Below, piece after piece: positions 53,406-62,138 of a stretch of 64,000 nt of DNA. The number at the start of each line of letters is the position of its first letter. Position 1 is the stretch's first letter. Origin of the DNA: Berkiella sp963803015 (lineage in GTDB: Bacteria > Pseudomonadota > Gammaproteobacteria > Berkiellales > Berkiellaceae); assembly GCA_963803015.1 (NCBI GenBank), contig CAWDKV010000003.1, positions 310,001 through 374,000 of the forward strand, read 5' to 3'. The translations under genes were made by a program, and so were the position numbers. The notes under the pieces are model-generated. The model ran no database searches, was not told the origin of the DNA, and saw only the letters and a list, made by a program, of their open reading frames with translations.

Positions 53406-54767
53406 TTACAGTGCTGGCGCTATTGCTCTCTCACTAGTCAGATCTGGTATGGGTCGATATGCATCTTGAGGTATAGCCGCTGCATCAACGCGTTGGCGAT
53501 ACAAGGGCGTCATGGCTTGATTCGGCTGTTCGAGTGCAATATCAGCTTCAACTCCCGCGTTTTGCACAAGCGCTGGGCTTGGTCGTCTATTTCGTTCTCG
53601 CTCTGCGCTTTGTTGTGGTAAGAGATGACGGGCTGCAACTAATCCTGCAAATGCGGTTATACCGTAATAAGAGAAGCGCGCAATGTGATAAAAAGCAAAA
53701 GCGGTGACGCCAATGCTCAATCCAAATTTTATGTTTTCAAATAGTGCAAATTGTGTGAGCTGCAACCCTATACTATTAGAAACCAGAGAATTGAGAAGAG
53801 AGCCCGCGAGATCAATTAATGCTGAGCTGATAGCATATAAAATCCCAATTCCCATGGTCATTTTAGAAAGAGCTTGTTTTAACACCCATTTACCCGCATG
53901 AAAGACGTTTTTCACAATTATTTGTGCTAAAGAGCGCAATGCTGTAAGCACTTCTATGGCAAACGTGCGCAGTATCTTGCCAATAACAATCAGGGCATCT
54001 TTTAATTGATTGAGGTATCGAGGAATATGAGTAATAAAATCATAAAAAAGTTGCCAAACAGCCCTGCAAGCAGCGCCAAAGTTTTTTACAATATATTTAC
54101 AGAATCGCCAGCCAGCTTTTAGCAACGCTTTTGCCACATAGAATAATTTTTCACCAAGCCACCTGCCAAAAGAGAAAGCGCGTTTAACGAAATGGTATAA
54201 TTTTTTAACCGCCTCTAGGATTAAAGAAGGTAAAGATTGGATAAATTGCAGCACACGCTTACAAAGCGCAAAAGATTCCTTAATAAGCGATTTGAACCAT
54301 TCCCAGCCATGTTGAATGAGTGCTTTGCCAAGGAAATAGCTTTTTTTCACTAAAGATAAAAAATGTTTCGCTAAGGATTTGACTAGAGTAGGAATATTTT
54401 TGATAGCGCCTAAAAATCCTACTATCCATTTGGTCGCGGTTTCATAACCATATTTAAAGCCATTTACTATGGTTCGATACAGCCAATGTGCTGTATTTCT
54501 AGCATATTCTGGGAAGTGCTGAATGAAATAGGTTATATTTTGCCAAGCGTATTGAGAGCCTGCTTGGATATTGGCAATTACCCATCCCATAAAAGCATCA
54601 ATATTGGCTTTGATTGGGCCATATTGGCTGGCAACCCACGCTGAAAAAGTGCGCGCTTGCTCTTGAAAATAAACTTTATATTCCTTTATGGTATTTAAAG
54701 TGAGTGCGACTTGCGCTTTCATTTGTTGAGATAAATCATTGAAATAATCTGTGGGACCTTGAATCAT
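53406..54767 (-). CDS. Large amphipathic-helix repeat protein
   Basis: A 453-residue protein not recognised as a family. Residues 1-300 are an unbroken run of aromatic/basic amphipathic helices with recurring features: F-I-x-x-(F/I/L)-P at about 81, 175 and 244, and ALxxxGW at about 149 and 214 (ALIQHGWEWFKSLI, ALLKAGWRFCKYIV). Residues about 305-380 hold two to three hydrophobic helices. The tail is hydrophilic, Pro/Arg-rich. It resembles proteins that coat or insert into membranes. There is no signal peptide. Candidate effector by build and location only. Confidence 0.6.
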   Translation of the reverse strand: MIQGPTDYFNDLSQQMKAQVALTLNTIKEYKVYFQEQARTFSAWVASQYGPIKANIDAFMGWVIANIQAGSQYAWQNITYFIQHFPEYARNTAHWLYRTIVNGFKYGYETATKWIVGFLGAIKNIPTLVKSLAKHFLSLVKKSYFLGKALIQHGWEWFKSLIKESFALCKRVLQFIQSLPSLILEAVKKLYHFVKRAFSFGRWLGEKLFYVAKALLKAGWRFCKYIVKNFGAACRAVWQLFYDFITHIPRYLNQLKDALIVIGKILRTFAIEVLTALRSLAQIIVKNVFHAGKWVLKQALSKMTMGIGILYAISSALIDLAGSLLNSLVSNSIGLQLTQFALFENIKFGLSIGVTAFAFYHIARFSYYGITAFAGLVAARHLLPQQSAERERNRRPSPALVQNAGVEADIALEQPNQAMTPLYRQRVDAAAIPQDAYRPIPDLTSERAIAPAL

Positions 54768-54919
54768 AAAATATTACCACGCGATGAGGAAACAGAATGC
54801 AACTGTAAGTGAATGATTATTCACAGTCAAGTGGTTTTGTAAGAAGGGTAAAATTATATTAGTTGAGAAACTAATGGTGCCCTGTTACCTATGATCCCGG
54901 TTTGTACCCACAAAATGTC

Positions 54920-55075
54920 GCGTAGCGACAAGCAATCTCCCCTTGAAAAGGGGAGAGGCGCAAAGTGCGAGAGGGATTTTATCTAGAAAGAAATCCCTCT
55001 TGCGCCTCCTGCTTCGCTATAGCTACGCAGGCTGCGCCTCTCCCTTTTACAAAGGGAGATCAATGGTTGCTACGC
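54920..55075. repeat. Long imperfect palindromic repeat element
   Basis: GCGTAGCGAC... at the left and its complement ending GTTGCTACGC at the right bound a nested palindrome with GGGAGAGGCGCA/TGCGCCTCTCCC and AGAGGGATTT/AAATCCCTCT pairs. Related sequence (AGGGAGA...AATGGTTGCxACGCAA) recurs at 63323-63387. This looks like a miniature mobile element. It fills most of the gap between the amphipathic-helix gene and the MerR gene. Confidence 0.75.
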
Positions 55076-55146
55076 AATATTCCTGATTATTTCGAGGAAA
55101 TGCTAAAAAATTTGTGTCGATTTCTCACTCAATATGAGGAAAAGAC

Positions 55147-55890
55147 TTACTTTTTTTGTTTCGCCTCTTGCATCGCATTGGCAATATACTGAAAAAGCGC
55201 AGCACTTACCTTGACGCCATGCTGCGATATCACATTGTGTCCGCCCTCCGTGTCGTACATCTTTTGTAATGACTTTTCCATTTCAGGATCGCCACCGGTA
55301 AACTCTTGGATTAACCCATTCGCTTTTTGGCCAAGTAGTATGACCGTAGGATCTGAAACATTTTTGCCATCTTGAAATGCTTTTTCAAACTCTTTAAATA
55401 CACTTTCCCAAGCGGCTTGCCCTTTAGCAAGTGCTTCTTTTGAAAGAGAGTTTTGTCTATTTTTCAAAATTTCAAGTTGTTCTGGAGTATAGTATTTCTC
55501 GTACATAACAATCGCCTTAATAGTATCAATCACATCCTCAACTGAGGAGGCTTGTTGCTGGTTTAATGCTTTGATAATCGATTCTATGCGATTACAAAGC
55601 GCCTTTTGTGACTGCATTTCAATTTGTAAACGATTTAAATGAGCTTGAGCCATGTCTTGAAAAGGAAAATCCTTTTTTTCTAAGCAGATTTTAATTTCTG
55701 CTAAAGAAAAACGCATCAGCTGCAAAAGCATAATCTCTTGTAGCTTTTGGATATCTTTTTCTCCATATAAGCGATGCCCTGCCTCAGTCCTAAAGGATGG
55801 TGATAATAAGCCTATCTCATCATAATGATGGAGTGCTCTGACCGTTAATCCTGTTTTCTTAGCAAGTTCACCGATTTTTAATGGTTTCAT
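55147..55890 (-). CDS. MerR-family regulator, TipA-like
   Basis: 247 residues from ATG 55890 (MKPLKIGELAKKTG), with GAGG just upstream; a longer frame to 55959 would lie across the promoter. N-terminal MerR helix-turn-helix and wing (ALHHYDEIGLLSPSFRTEAGHRLYGEKDIQKL), a dimerising coiled coil (about 75-120), and a C-terminal TipAS-like ligand domain (about 130-245: YYTPEQLEILKNR...AAWESVFKEFEKAFQDG, GGDPEMEKSLQKMYDTEGG). TipA-type regulators sense peptide antibiotics or similar molecules. It probably regulates its own promoter. The signal is unknown. Confidence 0.9.
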   Translation of the reverse strand: MKPLKIGELAKKTGLTVRALHHYDEIGLLSPSFRTEAGHRLYGEKDIQKLQEIMLLQLMRFSLAEIKICLEKKDFPFQDMAQAHLNRLQIEMQSQKALCNRIESIIKALNQQQASSVEDVIDTIKAIVMYEKYYTPEQLEILKNRQNSLSKEALAKGQAAWESVFKEFEKAFQDGKNVSDPTVILLGQKANGLIQEFTGGDPEMEKSLQKMYDTEGGHNVISQHGVKVSAALFQYIANAMQEAKQKK

Positions 55891-55928
55891 CTCAACCTCT
55901 TTTTCGTTTAATTGACAGTCACCAGCAA

Positions 55929-55959
55929 AATATAAATCCTGACGTTGGGTGAGGATCAA
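55929..55959 (-). promoter_or_regulatory. MerR-type promoter and operator
   Basis: On the minus strand TTGATC (55959-55954) and TATATT (55934-55929) are 19 bp apart, the long spacing typical of MerR-family promoters. The spacer contains the dyad ATCCTcAC...GTcAGGAT. It lies about 40 nt before the regulator's start. Confidence 0.65.
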
Positions 55960-55962
55960 GTG

Positions 55963-57225
55963 TTAATTTGCTCTTACAATGAGGATCTCATCCCATTTTG
56001 TTGTAAAGCCAGGCGAAACATTTTCTCGTTGACTCTGCCAGGCGCCTTGAAAGCCACAAGCAGCTAAACGGATTTTTTGTTGCCCATATTTGTGATTGAT
56101 AGTATCCATCACTTGCATCAAAGGCTGCTTTTGCAGGGTGGTCTCATCCATAAAACAATCATGCTGGCTAATTTGCTTAGGGATAATATCTTGCAAAATG
56201 ATCCCCGCCTTTTTATAGAGAAAATGGTCTTTATAAATTTTGTCAAGACTCAGAAGAGCAGTTTTGAGAATAATCAGGATATTATCTGTTTCTTTAGGAA
56301 ACTTTAGAAAAATGGAATTGCTGTATTGAGAATCATGTTCATTAAAAAAATTGGTTTTAATAAATACCACTATAGAGCAAGCATAAGATCCTTGTTGGCG
56401 TAATTTTTCTGCCCCACGGCTGGTAAAATGGGAAATGGCTTCCCGCAATACAGTATAAGATGCTGTTTTTTGCCCAAAAGAACGAGAAACTGTGATGCTT
56501 TTTTTGGGTGAAACATGCTCTAAGCTTAAACAGGAAGTCCCTTGCAGCTCTAAAGCTGTTTTTGCTAAAACCACATTAAATTTACGCTTAATCATATTTG
56601 GATCAGATTTTGCTAAATCAAGAGCCGTGTGGATGTTGATTTGTTTTAATTGAGGTGCCAATTGTCGTCCTATGCCCCAGACATCTTTTATCAACATCTT
56701 GTTCAGGGCAACGGTGATTCTGGTAGGGTGGTTTAAAGTGTATACCCCTTCCAACTTGGGGCAACTTTTAGCATAAAAATTTGCGACTTTGGCTAAAGTT
56801 TTGGTAGAACCGATACCTACAGAAACAGGAATATGTAACCCTTGCCAAAGTGTTTGTCGAATTTTGGTGCCATAGAGTGCTAAATCTGTAAAAGAAAAGC
56901 CAGTTAAGCGAAGAAACATTTCATCAATGGAATAGACTTCATAATCAGGGGAGAATTGTTTTAGTAATGTCATCACTCTAGAAGATAAATCGCCATATAG
57001 CGCAAAATTGGAAGAAAGCACTTTTACTTTATATCTTTTGATCCAATCCTTTTTCTGAAAAAGAGGTTCTCCCATTTTAAAGCCAAGTGCTTTGGCTTCA
57101 TTAGAGCGTGCAATCACGCAGCCGTCGTTATTAGAAAGTACTATAACGGGTTTGCCTTCTAGCCCAGGGTTGAAGACACGCTCGCAGGAAACGTAAAAGT
57201 TATTGCAATCAATGAGTGCGAACAT
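55963..57225 (-). CDS. umuC: Y-family DNA polymerase subunit UmuC
   Basis: 420 residues from ATG 57225 (MFALIDCNNFYVSCERVFNP); a start four codons upstream is possible. Y-family motifs: FALIDCNNFYVSCERVF, SNNDGCVIARSNEAKALGF, YSIDEMFLRL (catalytic Asp-Glu), VSVGIGSTKTLAKVAN, and VWGIGRQLA (helix-hairpin-helix). C-terminal UmuC-specific region QASDCFMDE-type present as ISQHDCFMDETTLQKQPLM. It makes error-prone translesion synthesis with UmuD'; no umuD is adjacent, so it must be elsewhere or absent. The palindrome GATATTTGTACAATATTC (57241-57258) lies just upstream. Confidence 0.92.
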   Translation of the reverse strand: MFALIDCNNFYVSCERVFNPGLEGKPVIVLSNNDGCVIARSNEAKALGFKMGEPLFQKKDWIKRYKVKVLSSNFALYGDLSSRVMTLLKQFSPDYEVYSIDEMFLRLTGFSFTDLALYGTKIRQTLWQGLHIPVSVGIGSTKTLAKVANFYAKSCPKLEGVYTLNHPTRITVALNKMLIKDVWGIGRQLAPQLKQINIHTALDLAKSDPNMIKRKFNVVLAKTALELQGTSCLSLEHVSPKKSITVSRSFGQKTASYTVLREAISHFTSRGAEKLRQQGSYACSIVVFIKTNFFNEHDSQYSNSIFLKFPKETDNILIILKTALLSLDKIYKDHFLYKKAGIILQDIIPKQISQHDCFMDETTLQKQPLMQVMDTINHKYGQQKIRLAACGFQGAWQSQRENVSPGFTTKWDEILIVRAN

Positions 57226-57300
57226 ATTGGCGCCCATAATGATATTTGTACAATATTCATAATAGGCGACAAGAAGGGACGAATCAATGCTTTTTTTCTT

Positions 57301-59370
57301 TTACATTGGCTTTAAGGAAGCCTGCTCTTTTTGTTCTGGTCCTGGTCCTGGCCCTGGTAATGCTGGGCCCTGTGCACGAGGAGCTGTTTTTGCTTGTGGT
57401 CCCTCAATCATTAAAATAGGCCGTTTTGATAAATCAAAATCAGGCATAGGCTTAGATCCAGATTCTTTAGCAGGAGAAGAAGAAGCGCTAGGAGAAGGCT
57501 TAGGGCTGCGGGAGAGTTTAAATATCTCAGGAACAGCAAAGGGCACATTAAAAAATCCTATCATCGCCACACCTAGTATTTGATTAAGATGCAAGGTGAG
57601 TTGATCTGCTATAAATGAAACGCTTGTCAATAAAGAAAGCGTGAAGCCAAGAAAAACCCGTGGCAGATAAGAAAAACGCAAATATTGTTTGGCTTTCGCA
57701 GAATAAGAATCATCATAGGGTTGACTCAATATGCGTCCTAAAGGAGCAACGACTTGTCCATAATATTCCTTTAAAACATTTGGCACCGATTGTGGGACGC
57801 TAAGAGAAAATGGTTTGTTAGTTTGTGCCAAAGTTTGCAAGGTACTTTCTAAAACAGCATGACAGAAGCTAGCGCCTTTCATAACGAGCAGACTAGCGAT
57901 AGGTAAAAAGAGACCGATGACAATACTGTCTGTCAGCGCCATGCTAGGAAAAAGCCACGGAAAGACAACTGCTAATAATAAGGAAGGGAGGAAGAGAGCA
58001 TATTCAGGATTGCCTAGCAATTTGGTAAGACCAAAGTTTTGTATTGCTTTTTTTACGTTAGAGACAACTCTACTTATCCTTTTTTCCGATTTGGCATCCA
58101 AATAATTTTCTTCTTGCAACGTATTTCCATGCTGACGCAGTATCCAAGGGCGTGCAATAGCGGCATCATGGCCATGCGTATACATCCAATCGGTTGCTTC
58201 AAGTAGCCAATTCCAATTGCCACGAGGATAAACTTTTTGATTTAAACTGGTGATGAGTTCGTTGGAAGGATCAGAGAAAAGCGTTCGTAAGGCCGCATAT
58301 TGTTTTTCAGTTTGGGAGCGGCTTGCTAAGGTAGTTATTTCGGCGCGCGCCAAATTATGAAAATTATCTTGCGCAGTGGGATCGGCATATAAAATATGCC
58401 AGAGTGATAAGTATAGCTGTGCTTCATAATAGCGCAGTTTGCCGTATGTCACACGAGTAAGGGGGTGTCCTTCATGATTCGCCCAACCACGAATCTCAAT
58501 TTCCACTTTGTGACCCTGTTGCCTACAAGGTTTATTTAGCTCTTCTTGTGCAACCAATAGGTGGTATTGAATAATAGCGGCATCAGGTGATAAAACCGTC
58601 ATGGGAGTGGCAGCACGAGCACTATCTGGTTGAGATAAAGAATCAAAAATACCATCTACGAAAGGAATATGTGGCGCAGAGGGATCTCTTAATTCAGCAA
58701 AAAGAGGGGAATATTCAGAATTTTGTAAGAGATAACGTAAGGCATCACTCGTTAATTTTTTGTCTGATGCATGATGTAAAACCAGTACAAGCTTGTTGCG
58801 CAGATTAGATTGTATCCATTCACCAATGCTTCCTACAAAATATTGATCAGGACCAACGGGGGCATAGGTTAAATGCGACCAAGAACGCAGCTTCAAATTT
58901 TGTCCGACAACGGTATAGAATTGCGGGTTAGCCATAAATTGTGAGAACCATGCACTAAAACTTAACTCGTCATGTACTTCCTGTGTTTCATTATTTTTCG
59001 GGTTAGTATAGGTCTCATAAGCTTTGTTTAGTAAGGTAAAAAATACGGCTGTATTAGAAGAGGCCGCGCCATTATTTATCTGTGATAAGCTATTTATTTC
59101 ATTTGCACATTTTGCAGAAAGCACAAGCTCTTCTTCAAATTTAAAATCTGTTGTGATATCGCCTTTGTCAGGATGACACCAGGTTAGCCATTTTCTCCAA
59201 TATTTTTGTACATTGTGTTTTGGAGCAATCTCATGAAAATGAGCGCATAAAAGCTGAGTAATTTCCTTGGAAAGCGCTTGCCGAGTTTGATCATCAAGAT
59301 TTTTGGAGAGCGCCCCTTGATTGCGGTACGGGGCTAAAATTTTATCAATGTTAATTTCAAGAGATGACAT
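57301..59370 (-). CDS. Putative effector with J-like domain and membrane segments
   Basis: A 689-residue protein. Near the N-terminus KYWRKWLTWCHPDKGD (H66-P-D-K69) and VFFTLLNKAYETYTNP (about 109-124) recall the HPD motif and helix III of a DnaJ domain, with an insert of about 35 residues between them. The middle is a long soluble region. Two hydrophobic blocks follow (about 455-510 and 575-625: LFLPSLLLAVVFPWLF, FLGFTLSLLTSVSFIADQL). The tail is Pro/Ser-rich (PKPSPSASSSPAKE, LPGPGPGPEQKEQ). Could recruit an Hsp70 at a membrane. It precedes and is close to the HExxH gene (5-nt gap). Family not recognised. Confidence 0.6.
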   Translation of the reverse strand: MSSLEINIDKILAPYRNQGALSKNLDDQTRQALSKEITQLLCAHFHEIAPKHNVQKYWRKWLTWCHPDKGDITTDFKFEEELVLSAKCANEINSLSQINNGAASSNTAVFFTLLNKAYETYTNPKNNETQEVHDELSFSAWFSQFMANPQFYTVVGQNLKLRSWSHLTYAPVGPDQYFVGSIGEWIQSNLRNKLVLVLHHASDKKLTSDALRYLLQNSEYSPLFAELRDPSAPHIPFVDGIFDSLSQPDSARAATPMTVLSPDAAIIQYHLLVAQEELNKPCRQQGHKVEIEIRGWANHEGHPLTRVTYGKLRYYEAQLYLSLWHILYADPTAQDNFHNLARAEITTLASRSQTEKQYAALRTLFSDPSNELITSLNQKVYPRGNWNWLLEATDWMYTHGHDAAIARPWILRQHGNTLQEENYLDAKSEKRISRVVSNVKKAIQNFGLTKLLGNPEYALFLPSLLLAVVFPWLFPSMALTDSIVIGLFLPIASLLVMKGASFCHAVLESTLQTLAQTNKPFSLSVPQSVPNVLKEYYGQVVAPLGRILSQPYDDSYSAKAKQYLRFSYLPRVFLGFTLSLLTSVSFIADQLTLHLNQILGVAMIGFFNVPFAVPEIFKLSRSPKPSPSASSSPAKESGSKPMPDFDLSKRPILMIEGPQAKTAPRAQGPALPGPGPGPEQKEQASLKPM

Positions 59371-59375
59371 ACATA

Positions 59376-59999
59376 CTACCTCATTGTTTTCCGGGGAAGA
59401 CTTGACTGTTCATAATAAAATCCTGCAGGGAGCTGAACGCGCTTAGGCAAGGGCAGAGCATAATCTCTAGCAATTTTTTGTGCTCTGGTTTTGACATAAT
59501 GTCGAGTTAAAGGGCCAGGTTTGGTCATTTTTGCTGCAATAAAAGCGCGTAATTCTTCTCGAAACATTTGTTCATTCGTCGTATAGTGATGGTAGGAGTC
59601 ATTCAGAAAATGATTGACTTCATGAACCAGCAGTTTTTTCATTTTTTCTGCATTTTTTAAACAAGAGCTTATATAAATTCTATTTTTAACATTATACCCA
59701 CAATAATCGTTTTCTAACTTATTCGTCGTATATTTGAAAGGAGGATAGTGAGTAGAAAGTTGAGCCTGCTCTTCTTTTGTATATTCACCTCTTATCTGAG
59801 TGAAATCCTTCCTGCTAATTTTATGGAGAGGGAGAATGGTTACTTTTTTACTCGCAATGGTTTGCCAGGTTATTTTATCAATGGGGTTAAGAGAGTCTTT
59901 CAAAAGCGCACAGGCTTTTTCAAATAGTCTTCGCCAATTATTTATTCTCAATAACATAGTATTTTTTCTAAAAAGAGTTAACGGGTAAAGGGGAGTCAT
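59376..59999 (-). CDS. Possible zinc metalloprotease-like protein (HExxH)
   Basis: A 207-residue protein; start ATG 59999 or ATG 59957 (MLLRINN). The region KKLLVHEVNHFLNDSYHHY contains HEVNH (126-130), a HExxH zinc motif, and FREELRAFIAAKM about 18 residues later offers a Glu as third ligand, as in gluzincin-like enzymes. There is no signal peptide. It lies immediately upstream of the J-like-domain gene on the same strand, so the two likely form an operon. Family and substrate unknown. Confidence 0.55.
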   Translation of the reverse strand: MTPLYPLTLFRKNTMLLRINNWRRLFEKACALLKDSLNPIDKITWQTIASKKVTILPLHKISRKDFTQIRGEYTKEEQAQLSTHYPPFKYTTNKLENDYCGYNVKNRIYISSCLKNAEKMKKLLVHEVNHFLNDSYHHYTTNEQMFREELRAFIAAKMTKPGPLTRHYVKTRAQKIARDYALPLPKRVQLPAGFYYEQSSLPRKTMR

Positions 60000-60020
60000 T
60001 ATAAGGGAATTTTAGCCATT

Positions 60021-60407
60021 TTACCAACAATTAAGTGCATCTCCCCCTTTTTCATTTTTGTGGGATAAGGTTAACGTACCACAGGGATCGCTGGCTTGCG
60101 GTTTATGGGAAAGAGGGGTTGCGCTTAATACATAGCTTTGGGATGTTGGGGTAGTGAAGCTTAATTGGTAGTAGCCCTGTGGAGAAATTTCCTCTACTCT
60201 TAAATTTTTCAAAGATTCAGCGCCAAGATAGCTCTGATGATTCAGATAATAAACCTCCATGGCATTAGCCAAGGAGAGAAGAGCAATGTGGCCATCACTG
60301 CGTCTGGTTTTATAAAGATTAGCTTGATAAGAAGGGTAAGCAAGGGTGGCGAGAATACTAATAATGGCTAAGACTGCCAGCAACTCTATTAGTGAAAACC
60401 CTTTCAT
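60021..60407 (-). CDS. pilE: Type IV pilin-like protein, PilE type
   Basis: 127 residues as read from M 60407: MKGFSLIELLAVLAIISILATLAYPSYQ is a prepilin leader with cleavage after G3 and the +5 Glu. The upstream part of the frame is not pilin. KTRRSDGHIALLSLANAMEVYYLNHQSY and two C-terminal Cys (DPCGTL, LNCW) are typical of PilE minor pilins. It overlaps the GspH/FimT-like gene by 4 nt. PilD processing and a type IV pilus are needed but not in this window. Confidence 0.88.
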   Translation of the reverse strand: MKGFSLIELLAVLAIISILATLAYPSYQANLYKTRRSDGHIALLSLANAMEVYYLNHQSYLGAESLKNLRVEEISPQGYYQLSFTTPTSQSYVLSATPLSHKPQASDPCGTLTLSHKNEKGGDALNCW

Positions 60408-60985
60408 GTGATTTTCTCGATGCGCACCCGACCACTGTCTGGAATGACCAACTTGGTGGCAGGGGTTTCGCCGATATAAATTGAACCGCGGGTTGTACAT
60501 TGACCATCTCCTTGGAAAGTAAACGCTTTTCGTCGTTTACTATGAATAGGAAAAGGGGTTTGTCGGTTTTCCCTTCTCAAGATTTGTTCCGGAGAAAGTG
60601 CCCCTTTTTTATTCGCCTTAAACACCATATATCCTTTTGACCAGTCAGGATGGCACTGCTGAAAATCATGGGTGCCACAAACAGTAACTAGACAGTTGCC
60701 TTTAATAGCCTCCGATTTGGCATATTGCAGAGTATGATAGAGCATGCGCGCTTCCAAATTAACGGTTTGTCGATGCCAAAATGGGGACCAATTTGCAGTG
60801 GCAAATGTCATGATAATCGCCAAAATGAAAAGTGAAAAGAGGAGTTCAGGTAAGCTAAACCCCGCATCAATCCGTTGACTTTTAAGTGGGGGCGTGTTCT
60901 TGACAATAATAATAGCCCTCTTTTTCCGTAGCTTGAGCGAGTGGAATGTACGTCTGGCATGTATGACAAGCAATGAGTTTTTCAC
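60404..60985 (-). CDS. GspH/FimT-like pseudopilin
   Basis: A frame of 193 residues with a prepilin signal at 36-62 (RIDAG-FSLPELLFSLFILAI): cleavage after G42, Glu at +5. FimT/GspH-like body: RMLYHTLQYAKSEAIKGNCLVTVCG and DWSKGYMVFKANKKG. The leader is unusually long and overlaps the small membrane protein gene by 100 nt, so the true start is probably internal, but no good ATG or GTG is seen nearer the signal. Paired with the downstream pilin gene. Confidence 0.8.
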   Translation of the reverse strand: MKNSLLVIHARRTFHSLKLRKKRAIIIVKNTPPLKSQRIDAGFSLPELLFSLFILAIIMTFATANWSPFWHRQTVNLEARMLYHTLQYAKSEAIKGNCLVTVCGTHDFQQCHPDWSKGYMVFKANKKGALSPEQILRRENRQTPFPIHSKRRKAFTFQGDGQCTTRGSIYIGETPATKLVIPDSGRVRIEKIT

Positions 60986-61121
60986 TTTCTGGAAGCGTGG
61001 AATGGGAAGAAGGCGGCGGTGTAAATTGCTTCAAAAAGCGCAAAACGTGAAGTTTAAGTAGCCATAACACAAAATAATAAAGAAAGACCAGGATGGCAAG
61101 AAACAATAAAAATTTTATCAT
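60882..61121 (-). CDS. Small membrane protein with C-terminal Cys-rich domain (PP0621-like)
   Basis: 79 residues from ATG 61121, overlapping the SDR stop as ATGA, so translation is coupled. N-terminal membrane helix (MIKFLLFLAILVFLYYFVLWL), a proline-rich linker, then CHTC...YYCQEH, a likely zinc-binding pair. Matches the layout of PP0621-family small proteins found beside pilin genes. Function unknown. It overlaps the FimT-like frame. Confidence 0.7.
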   Translation of the reverse strand: MIKFLLFLAILVFLYYFVLWLLKLHVLRFLKQFTPPPSSHSTLPESEKLIACHTCQTYIPLAQATEKEGYYYCQEHAPT

Positions 61122-62020
61122 GACATCTCGCTCCATAAAGCAGGAGAATGTAAGTTTTTGGCCTCTTTGCCTGCTGCGCGCAGCAAAATTTTATCTAATA
61201 TTTTACTAGGCAAGCAACGTTTTAAGATGGCAAAAAGGATGGTGGGGAAGGTGACATAATAGCGTGCTTTGGGGGTTTTGGCGTGCAAAATGTCAATTAA
61301 AACTTTTTCAACTGCTTGCGGACCAAGCGTAAAAGGGGGATCTTTCACTTCATTGCTCAAACGCTGAGATAAGGCCGCATAGAGTTTTTGAAAGGGGCTA
61401 TTCTCCCTATCGATATTTTGTAAAAAGTGCTGATAAGCATTGAGACGGAAGTGACTTTTAATGGGACCAGGCTCAATGGTTGAAATAGTAATTGGCGTGG
61501 GATGAAGCTCTAGTCTTAAGGTATCACTGAGTGCCTCTAAAGCATGTTTAGATGCATTATAAGCGCCGCGAAAAGGGAGACAGACAAGGCCTAACATCGA
61601 GCTGTTTTGGATAATGCGGCCATAGCCTTGCGCACGCATGACGGGTAGCACCAAATTAGTGAGCTCCAAGGTACCAAAGACATTGGTTTCAAATTGTTGG
61701 CGCAAAGTTTCTCTAGAGAGATCTTCTACTGCACCGGGTTGACCAAAGCCAGCATTATTAAAAAGAGCGAAAAGCTGACCGGCTGTTTTATCAAGAATTT
61801 GTTCTAAAGCTGACTTTATTGATGTGCTATCCGCTAAATCCAGGAGATAAGCGTTTAACCCTTGGGCTTTTAGGGCGTCTACATCAGAGGCTTTGCGAGC
61901 GGTAGCAAATACGCGAAACCCTTTTTGATGGAGGGCGATGGCGCAATGTTGCCCTATTCCGCTCGAGCAACCGGTAATGAGTATGGTGCGCAGGTTGGGC
62001 GGCACATCGCTGATTCTCAT
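61118..62020 (-). CDS. Short-chain dehydrogenase/reductase
   Basis: A 300-residue classical SDR. NAD(P) motif ILITGCSSGIGQHCA (TGxxxGIG), NNAG (FNNAGFG), catalytic Ser in QNSSMLG and YxxxK (YNASKHAL). The Arg in FATARKAS after the Rossmann strand suggests NADP(H). The substrate is unknown; the sequence resembles broad-specificity ketone reductases. First gene of the SDR/small membrane protein pair. Confidence 0.92.
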   Translation of the reverse strand: MRISDVPPNLRTILITGCSSGIGQHCAIALHQKGFRVFATARKASDVDALKAQGLNAYLLDLADSTSIKSALEQILDKTAGQLFALFNNAGFGQPGAVEDLSRETLRQQFETNVFGTLELTNLVLPVMRAQGYGRIIQNSSMLGLVCLPFRGAYNASKHALEALSDTLRLELHPTPITISTIEPGPIKSHFRLNAYQHFLQNIDRENSPFQKLYAALSQRLSNEVKDPPFTLGPQAVEKVLIDILHAKTPKARYYVTFPTILFAILKRCLPSKILDKILLRAAGKEAKNLHSPALWSEMS

Positions 62021-62138
62021 CGTATTTTCCTTCAGAGACTTAGTTCGGGATTGAGATCATCATGGTATAATGTCTTAAGTTACTGTGTCACCCATGCATT
62101 TTTGAGCCAATAATTTATTTAGTTAAAATTCCAACAAA

